A stretch of DNA of 64,000 nt from assembly GCF_000502875.1 (NCBI RefSeq), contig NZ_AYWX01000010.1, positions 20,445-84,444 on the forward strand, written 5' to 3'. This DNA comes from Mesorhizobium sp. L2C084A000. GTDB taxonomy: Bacteria; Pseudomonadota; Alphaproteobacteria; Rhizobiales; Rhizobiaceae. Below the pieces are notes generated by a model. The model did not search any database and had not been told where the DNA came from. It was given only the letters and a program-made list of their open reading frames with translations. A program made the translations under genes and the position numbers. Shown here in pieces: positions 58,883 through 64,000 of the stretch (position 1 is the stretch's first letter; each line of letters starts with the position of its first letter).

Positions 58883-59980
58883 TCAGGGCGTTTTCGGTTT
58901 CTGCGCCGTGCCGAGTCCCGCCTTGGGTTTGGCAGGCGCCGGAGCAGAGCTTTTCATCTTCGCCTCGATCCAGCCGGTGTAGTTGGCCAGCCGCGTGTAG
59001 ATGCCGTAGGCGTCCTTGTGGCCGCAGGCCGCACTGCCGTCAGCCGGGCCTTCGCCCCAGCTGACGACGCCGATTTGGACCGGGCCTTCGGCACCGGTCA
59101 TGAACAGCGGGCCGCCACTGTCGCCGTTGCAGGCATCGCGCACGCCGCTGGTGGTGCCGGCGCAGATCATGTTGCCGGTCAGCGGGTCGGTCATGTCGGC
59201 GGCGATCGCATTGGCGGCCGCGTCGATGCCTTTTTCCGAATAGCGCATACGGCGCGACAGATCGCCAAGTGCTGCCTTCAGATCACGCGCATAGATGGCC
59301 TTGATGCCGCTGTTGCAGGCCTGGTTCGGCTGCAGGTCGAGATCGGCGACCATCAGCGTGGTCGGAAAGGTGCCGTCCTGCATCTTGCCCCAGCCGGTGA
59401 CGGTCGTCTTGCCGGTGTCGGGCGTTGCCTCATGGGCGACCTTGATGGTCGGCGCGTCGGCCGGTTCGGCAAGCCGAAGCAGCCCGAGGTCGTTGTCGAG
59501 GGTCTGCTCGCTGTAGCCTTCGTTGACGATGACCTCCACCACCTTGTGGCGCTTGCCTTCGCTGAGATCGGTTGCACCGGTCAGCACGGTGACGCTCTCG
59601 GGCGAAACCGGCTGGCCCTTGTCGTTGAGGCAGTGTGCTGCCGTCAGCACCCATTGCGGCGCGATCAGGCTGCCGCCGCAGAATTGGGCGTTGGCCTGCG
59701 ATGCCGGATTCTCGTCCAGCCTGTCGGTGGTGAGCAGCGCGACCTGGAACGGGTAGACTCCCTTTTCGGCCTGGTTGCCGCCATAGACGCGGTCGGCCGC
59801 GTCGGGGTTCTCCGCCGCTGCAATCGCCCTGGCTTCCGTCACGCGCTTCATTGGCGAGACCGCTGCCTCCGGTCGGGCGACCGCTTCGTCGGCCTGGGTG
59901 AAATTGGCTGCCGCAAGGACGGCCGCGATGCCGAGCAGCGATGCGGCGGCGATCGGCCTGAACCGATGGATGATGTTCAC
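58883..59980 (-). CDS. Secreted trypsin-like serine protease, zymogen form
   Basis: The 365-residue precursor starts at GTG 59980 (AGGAGGG upstream) and has a signal peptide to about Ala30. The catalytic triad is His116 (LTAAHC), Asp164 (DNDLGLL) and Ser288 (GDSGGP). Asp282, six before the Ser, predicts cutting after Arg or Lys. RVYGG at 64-68 matches the R-IVGG activation site, so residues 31-64 may be a propeptide. An insert of about 40 residues lies near 228-266, and a Pro/Ala/Lys tail ends the chain. No membrane anchor follows. Confidence 0.9.
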   Translation of the reverse strand: MNIIHRFRPIAAASLLGIAAVLAAANFTQADEAVARPEAAVSPMKRVTEARAIAAAENPDAADRVYGGNQAEKGVYPFQVALLTTDRLDENPASQANAQFCGGSLIAPQWVLTAAHCLNDKGQPVSPESVTVLTGATDLSEGKRHKVVEVIVNEGYSEQTLDNDLGLLRLAEPADAPTIKVAHEATPDTGKTTVTGWGKMQDGTFPTTLMVADLDLQPNQACNSGIKAIYARDLKAALGDLSRRMRYSEKGIDAAANAIAADMTDPLTGNMICAGTTSGVRDACNGDSGGPLFMTGAEGPVQIGVVSWGEGPADGSAACGHKDAYGIYTRLANYTGWIEAKMKSSAPAPAKPKAGLGTAQKPKTP

Positions 59981-60154
59981 CTGAAGCCCTCCTGAGACAT
60001 GTACCCGAGCGGACCAGCCCCGGCACATGATCAACGAAACAAGCCTCAGCCTGGGGATCAGACCGCGCAGCACAGTTGTTGCGGCACGGCAGGAACACCA
60101 AGTCGGGCACCGCTTCGCGGATCGCGTTCCTGTGCAGACCTCGCTCAAAATCCT

Positions 60155-60173
60155 ATAGCCCCCCACGGGCTAT
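60155..60173. promoter_or_regulatory. Small stem-loop in the divergent gap of the two protease genes
   Basis: ATAGCCC and GGGCTAT pair around CCCAC. The 397-base gap 59981-60377 holds the promoters of two divergent exported proteases. Its middle part (60180-60230) is AT-richer, but I see no repeated operator. Confidence 0.3.
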
Positions 60174-60377
60174 GTGGAAGCGATTTGTCATTCCAATGTT
60201 GTATTAATTTAGGCAATATATCCGCGCGAGTGCCTCTGGCGGGACCTCGACAGACTGTAGGGGTAATGATCAGGTCAGGCACCGGTAATCAAAAACTCCT
60301 TTTTTGGCCTCACCACGATCTCGACAATATTTCTGTATCTTGATCCAGTCCTTGCTGACTTTTGGGAGAGTCTCACC

Positions 60378-61472
60378 ATGACAAAACTGACAAACGCACT
60401 TGTTGCGTCCACATTGCTTTCCACCGCAATGTGGGCGGTTCCAGCTTTCGCCGCCGATCCTGGCTCCGCCAGTGCCGGCAATGGCGAAAGCGCGCGCGAC
60501 GCGACTTCAGGCGACTACAAGCCCGGGCGGGCAAAGCCAATCGCGCCACCGAAGCTGACCGACGAAGACAGCCGCGCCGCGCCGCTTGCCGACGAGGCAA
60601 CGGCTGTCAAATCCTACGGCATCGTCGGACGGTCCGCCGATGGCAAGGAGATCAAGATCGAGCCGAGCGAAGCGCTGCGGGAGCTTATCATCAAGGAACT
60701 GAACGCTCCGGCCACTGGAAAAGACGGGGCTGAGCGCAAGACCGAGGATCCGGACCTCGGCGAAGGCGAAGCCGGCCGCCAGGTTTTCGGCACCGACGAT
60801 CGCGAGCAGGTCAAGAACACCAAGACCTATCCGTTCTCGGCAATAGGCTATCTCGAAGCCAAATCGCCGAAGACGGGCAGCTTCGGCAGCTGTTCGGCAA
60901 CGCTGATCGGTCCGCGAACCGTACTCACCGCCGCGCACTGCCTCTACAGTCATGAGGACAAGGATTGGCTCTCCGACTACCTGTTCGTGCCGGGCCTTAA
61001 CGGCAGCACGGCCGACGACGCACCGTTCGGCGCCTTCGCCTTCGAAAGCGCCTATGTGCTGCAAGGCTTCATCGACAACTACCAGGGCTATTACGGGTGG
61101 GTCCTGCTGTGGGATCTCGGCATCGTCACGCTGAAGCAGGATGTCGGCACCAATCTCGGCTGGCTGGGCTATGCCAACTATGAGGATCTCGGCGATTTCA
61201 CCGCCAATCTCGTCGGCTATCCCGGCGACAAGCCGATGGGCACGATGTGGAAGGCAAACTGCGAAGTGCACGCCGAAAACATCGCGCCGGAATATTTCCA
61301 GTATGACTGCGATACGTTCCCAGGGTCGAGCGGGAGCTCGGTCTATGCTTACGACAACAAGGCCAAGCAGCGCATCGTCACCGGTGTCAACGTGGCGGAA
61401 AGCCCCGACGCGAACACCGCCGTGCGCCTGAACGCTGCCAACGTCCAGTGGATCAACAGCCTGTATAAGTAA
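60378..61472 (+). CDS. Secreted V8/glutamyl-endopeptidase-like serine protease
   Basis: The 364-residue precursor has a signal peptide (residues 1-26, FAA-DP) and a long acidic proregion to about residue 140. A chymotrypsin-fold domain follows, with His187 (LTAAHC), Asp246 (WDLGIV) and Ser318 (GSSGSS). The GxSGS form is that of V8-type proteases rather than trypsins. Cys172/Cys188 and Cys295/Cys311 could form disulfides. GGGAGAG precedes the ATG. It is divergent from the trypsin-like gene and ends at a terminator. Confidence 0.88.
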   Translation: MTKLTNALVASTLLSTAMWAVPAFAADPGSASAGNGESARDATSGDYKPGRAKPIAPPKLTDEDSRAAPLADEATAVKSYGIVGRSADGKEIKIEPSEALRELIIKELNAPATGKDGAERKTEDPDLGEGEAGRQVFGTDDREQVKNTKTYPFSAIGYLEAKSPKTGSFGSCSATLIGPRTVLTAAHCLYSHEDKDWLSDYLFVPGLNGSTADDAPFGAFAFESAYVLQGFIDNYQGYYGWVLLWDLGIVTLKQDVGTNLGWLGYANYEDLGDFTANLVGYPGDKPMGTMWKANCEVHAENIAPEYFQYDCDTFPGSSGSSVYAYDNKAKQRIVTGVNVAESPDANTAVRLNAANVQWINSLYK

Positions 61473-61496
61473 TCGCTGCGCATTCGCGATGGAGAC

Positions 61497-61527
61497 AAAG
61501 GCGGCGGCGCAATCCCGCCGCCTTTTT
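61497..61527 (+). terminator. Rho-independent terminator
   Basis: AAAGGCGGCGG and CCGCCGCCTTTTT pair with a 7-base loop, 25 bases after the V8-like gene. Seen from the other strand it also follows the convergent gene. Confidence 0.85.
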
Positions 61528-61532
61528 CGCCG

Positions 61533-62240
61533 CTATTTGGCTGCGGATGCAGGCGGGCCGTTGCGCACATAGTTCTCGATTGCCGAAGCGAAAGTGGGAG
61601 AACCCGCCTTGCGCTGCTTGTCTATGTAGCCGGCAAAATAGCTCCAGAAAGAGACGGCATAGTCACGGAAATAAGCATCGGTCACTTTGCGCGAACACAA
61701 ATCGCCGTCGATGCAGAAGGACAGCCGGTTGAGGAAATAGACGATGCGATCGAAATTCTCGCTGAAATCGGCGAGCGGCATGTCGCCGCCGGAGGCAGTC
61801 ATCGCCTCGATGCCGATGCGTTGCCGGAACACCTGCTCCTCGGTCGGCGATGGGTTGGCGCTGAGCAGATTGTCATATTTGGCGTTGAGCGCCGTCAGAC
61901 GATCTTTCAGCGCACGCTGCGCCTGCTGGTAGTCCTTGTTTTCCCAGAGCTCGACAAGCGACATGGTCTGCTCGACGCGCTTCTGCTCCTGGTTGGCCAG
62001 GAACTGGTAGACCGAGAACATCAGGGTGAAGATGATGGCGAGGCGCACGGCCATGCCCGACCAGGCATAAACCAGCATGCGCCAGTCGCGGTCGGTGAAC
62101 GGGTTGCCCTCCTTCTTGATCTCGTGGCTGCTCGGCCACGGAAAGCCTTCCGTGGTTTCCGGCAAGGTCTGTTTCGCCGTTGGCGCCTTTGCAGGCGCGG
62201 CAGCCGCTGTTTGCCTGGTGTTGCCCGCCGGCTTCTTCAT
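61533..62240 (-). CDS. Single-pass membrane protein with helical outer domain, unknown
   Basis: The 235-residue protein has a Lys/Ala/Pro-rich cytoplasmic start, a membrane helix near residues 60-82 (AVRLAIIFTLMFSVYQFLA) and a long helical part (EQKRVEQTMSLVELWENKDY) with CIDGDLC near residue 180. It looks like DUF4760-type proteins, without certainty. The ATG at 62240 overlaps the previous stop by four bases, so it is coupled to the small exported protein. Confidence 0.75.
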   Translation of the reverse strand: MKKPAGNTRQTAAAAPAKAPTAKQTLPETTEGFPWPSSHEIKKEGNPFTDRDWRMLVYAWSGMAVRLAIIFTLMFSVYQFLANQEQKRVEQTMSLVELWENKDYQQAQRALKDRLTALNAKYDNLLSANPSPTEEQVFRQRIGIEAMTASGGDMPLADFSENFDRIVYFLNRLSFCIDGDLCSRKVTDAYFRDYAVSFWSYFAGYIDKQRKAGSPTFASAIENYVRNGPPASAAK

Positions 62241-62638
62241 CCGCAGGTGTCCAGTTCGATGGTGGCGGAGGGATCCAATACGATGCCTGGCGCCTCCAGC
62301 TTCTTTTTCAGGCATTCCAGCTGCAGGCGCGAAATCATGAACTGGACATCAGGGTCCGCCGCACCCTTGTTCGGTGACGGCAAGGCTTCGACGACGCCGC
62401 GCGAGGCGCAGTTGCTGAGATCGACGACAACCGCGTCGCTGCCGCTTTTGGCGAACTGGTCGTACTGATCGAGAAAACACGTCGCCAGTTCCGAGTTGGT
62501 GACGATCTGCTTGACGCACAGGCCGCAGGCATCGTCCGCCGAAGCGTTGGCGATCAGCAGCAGGCCGCCGGCAAGGCCGGCTACCGTTCCACGCCAGGAA
62601 AACACAGAATTCTTCACAATCGATCCTATCCGTTTCAT
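62237..62638 (-). CDS. Small exported Cys-containing protein, unknown
   Basis: The 133-residue precursor has a signal peptide to about Ala34 (ASA-DDACGLC). Cysteines follow in ACGLC, ATCFL, NCASR, LECLKK and at the C-terminus (DTCG), suggesting disulfide bonds in the periplasm. I do not recognise the family. It lies between the DUF4384 gene (89 bases upstream) and the membrane protein gene, in one likely transcript. Confidence 0.7.
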   Translation of the reverse strand: MKRIGSIVKNSVFSWRGTVAGLAGGLLLIANASADDACGLCVKQIVTNSELATCFLDQYDQFAKSGSDAVVVDLSNCASRGVVEALPSPNKGAADPDVQFMISRLQLECLKKKLEAPGIVLDPSATIELDTCG

Positions 62639-62727
62639 CCGGCCGTCATGCGTCAGCGGCCGGGAATGTTCTCATATCGCGCCGATCGCGCAAGAGCCGC
62701 CGCAGAGCCCTGCGCGCCGGCATCCGC

Positions 62728-63999
62728 TCAGGCGCGCGGCACCGTCTCCATCGGGAAGATCATCACCGCGCCCTTCGGGCCGCTCTTGTCGGCAAGCCGC
62801 ATCACCGAGCGGGTTGCCGGCGCCATGCCGAGATCGGTCAGCATGTCGGAGAAGCCGGCAGAGTCCATTCCGCGTGTCGCCGAGGCGACGCCGTCCTGTG
62901 CCAGGAAGCTCAGATCCTGCTTCTCGCTCTCCGGCGGCGCCTCGGTCAAAACCGCGATCATCCGCTCCATGCCGAAACTGGTGTCGGTGAAAGCCAGCAG
63001 CCCCTCTTCGAGCATGGCTTGCGGGGCGAGGCGTTCGGCAACGATATGGGTGATCGAATAATCGCTGCCGACATAGAGCACATTGATGTCGACCAGCAGA
63101 TCCGAACCGTTCTTGGCCAGCACATGCACTTCGTCGCCCGGCGAGACGCGCGGCACCACCGAGGCCTGCAGCGGTTCGAGGCCATTCTTGTCGCGGCGTT
63201 TGACCTGGAACTGGACGTCGACCTCGGGCTTGTAGTCTGAGGCCGCCGCCAGCCGCGAAAGCCCGGTGGCACGGAAGATGGTGCGCAGGTTCCTGGTCGT
63301 TGCATCGGCCAGTTTCTGGCGGTCGTGAATGATGATCAGCGGCGGTTTGCCGCCCTCCTTCAAGGTCACGTCGCCCGACGCCGGCAGGAACCACAGCGCC
63401 GGCTTAGCGGTCGCATCCTTGGCGGCGCCGGGAACGGCATTCTCGCGCATCACCGCGAGGCGGAGGTCGGCGCTCTTGCCGGGCTCGACCAGCTCGATGT
63501 TGAAGCCGGTCTCCCTGGCTATGGCCAGTTCGTCGAGAACCGCATTGACCAGAGCGGTTTCCTTCTCAAGTCCCTTGGCCGCGGCCGGCCGCGCCAAGAC
63601 GAGCTTGTAGTCGACGGCGATCTCCGCCACCCGCGCATAGGAATTGGCGGGAATGTCGACGACTTTGAGCGCCGGCTTCTTGTCGAACTCGACCGGCTTG
63701 ACGCGGCTTTCCAGGTTTTTTGCCGACTGCACTTCCAAAAATCCGACAGCGTCGGACAGCGGCGATAGCGCCGACGGCAGGATGGCGAGCTTGCTGCCGG
63801 GGGTGAGGCGGTGCAGCAGGCCGGCGCCGATCGTCGCTTCGCCGTCCTTGATGACGACAGGCCACTGCATGACCGCGTCGGTCTTGTCGGTGCCGAACAC
63901 CCGCGCATCCAGTTCGCCCTCGAACAGCGGTGTCGGCCGGGTGCGGCTGTCGGCCGAATATTGCTGCAGCACGGCCTGGCCGAGCTGGCGATAGGTGAC
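62728..63999 (-). CDS. DUF4384 protein, C-terminal part of a probable caspase-family protein, cut by the window edge
   Basis: The frame is open to the right edge; about 423 residues are visible, and the GTG at 63972 is probably internal. The visible end (VTYRQLGQAVLQQY, then RPTPLFEGELD) is the usual link after a caspase-like (peptidase C14) domain. Later residues (EVHVLAKNGSDLLVDINVLY ... GLLAFTDTSFGMERMIAVLT) match DUF4384. The His-Cys protease part would lie outside the window, so the caspase call is inference. It is followed by two small exported or membrane proteins and sits beside two secreted proteases. Confidence 0.75.
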   Translation of the reverse strand, partial: VTYRQLGQAVLQQYSADSRTRPTPLFEGELDARVFGTDKTDAVMQWPVVIKDGEATIGAGLLHRLTPGSKLAILPSALSPLSDAVGFLEVQSAKNLESRVKPVEFDKKPALKVVDIPANSYARVAEIAVDYKLVLARPAAAKGLEKETALVNAVLDELAIARETGFNIELVEPGKSADLRLAVMRENAVPGAAKDATAKPALWFLPASGDVTLKEGGKPPLIIIHDRQKLADATTRNLRTIFRATGLSRLAAASDYKPEVDVQFQVKRRDKNGLEPLQASVVPRVSPGDEVHVLAKNGSDLLVDINVLYVGSDYSITHIVAERLAPQAMLEEGLLAFTDTSFGMERMIAVLTEAPPESEKQDLSFLAQDGVASATRGMDSAGFSDMLTDLGMAPATRSVMRLADKSGPKGAVMIFPMETVPRA

Positions 64000-64000
64000 G

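Overview
The window is GC-rich DNA with the gene style of a soil or plant-associated alphaproteobacterium of the Rhizobiales, most likely Mesorhizobium or a close relative. This assignment is an inference. It rests on several carbohydrate ABC transporters with dedicated regulators, a PhoCDET-like phosphonate/phosphate transporter joined to C-P lyase genes, several intergenic palindromic mosaic repeats of the rhizobial type, and CTTGAC-type promoters. No rRNA, tRNA, CRISPR array, insertion sequence or phage gene was recognised. Both ends cut genes: an M24 peptidase on the left and a DUF4384 (caspase-associated) protein on the right.

Layout. 1-4.5 kb: the M24 peptidase fragment, then a minus-strand trio (UPF0261/Tm-1-like, TIM-barrel PEP-hydrolase-like, cupin) divergent from a TetR regulator. 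4.8-10.5 kb: an ABC sugar transporter operon with a binding protein, two permeases, a tiny membrane protein and two different ATPases. 10.5-16.9 kb: a mixed block of a secreted cupin, two duplicated AraC regulators, an MFS exporter, a GFA protein, an amidase and a small secreted protein. 17-24.5 kb: a divergent catabolic cluster with a 2-hydroxyacid dehydrogenase, an FCD-GntR regulator, an enolase-superfamily dehydratase, three TIM-barrel isomerase/epimerase proteins and a Gfo/Idh/MocA dehydrogenase. The same two operator types (TGGTTCGACCA and TGGTAATACCA) lie upstream of the 4.8 kb transporter and in this cluster's divergent promoter region, so the two blocks probably form one regulon for an unidentified sugar or glycoside.

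24.6-35.8 kb: phnF divergent from phnGHIJKL, an Phn-type hexapeptide acyltransferase and phnCDEE. This covers phosphonate import and the C-P lyase core, but phnM is absent here. A repeat element forms the last part of phnJ, and a small membrane-protein gene sits antisense between phnI and phnJ. 36-45 kb: an RbsBAC-type transporter with a zinc alcohol dehydrogenase, an aldo/keto reductase, a UxaA-family dehydratase and a regulator with two winged-helix domains; this is probably a sugar or sugar-acid locus. 45-48.3 kb: a copper-handling group (DUF2946, PCuAC, YcnI, CopC-CopD fusion). 48.5-58.8 kb: 6-phosphogluconate dehydrogenase, then a LacI-controlled sugar ABC transporter followed by an isomerase, a Gfo/Idh dehydrogenase and an aldo/keto reductase. 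58.9-64 kb: a secreted-protease block with a trypsin-like zymogen, a V8-like protease, two small exported or membrane proteins and the DUF4384 protein.

A recurring feature is that all four transporter binding-protein genes are followed by a strong stem-loop before the next gene, which fits transporters that need far more binding protein than permease.
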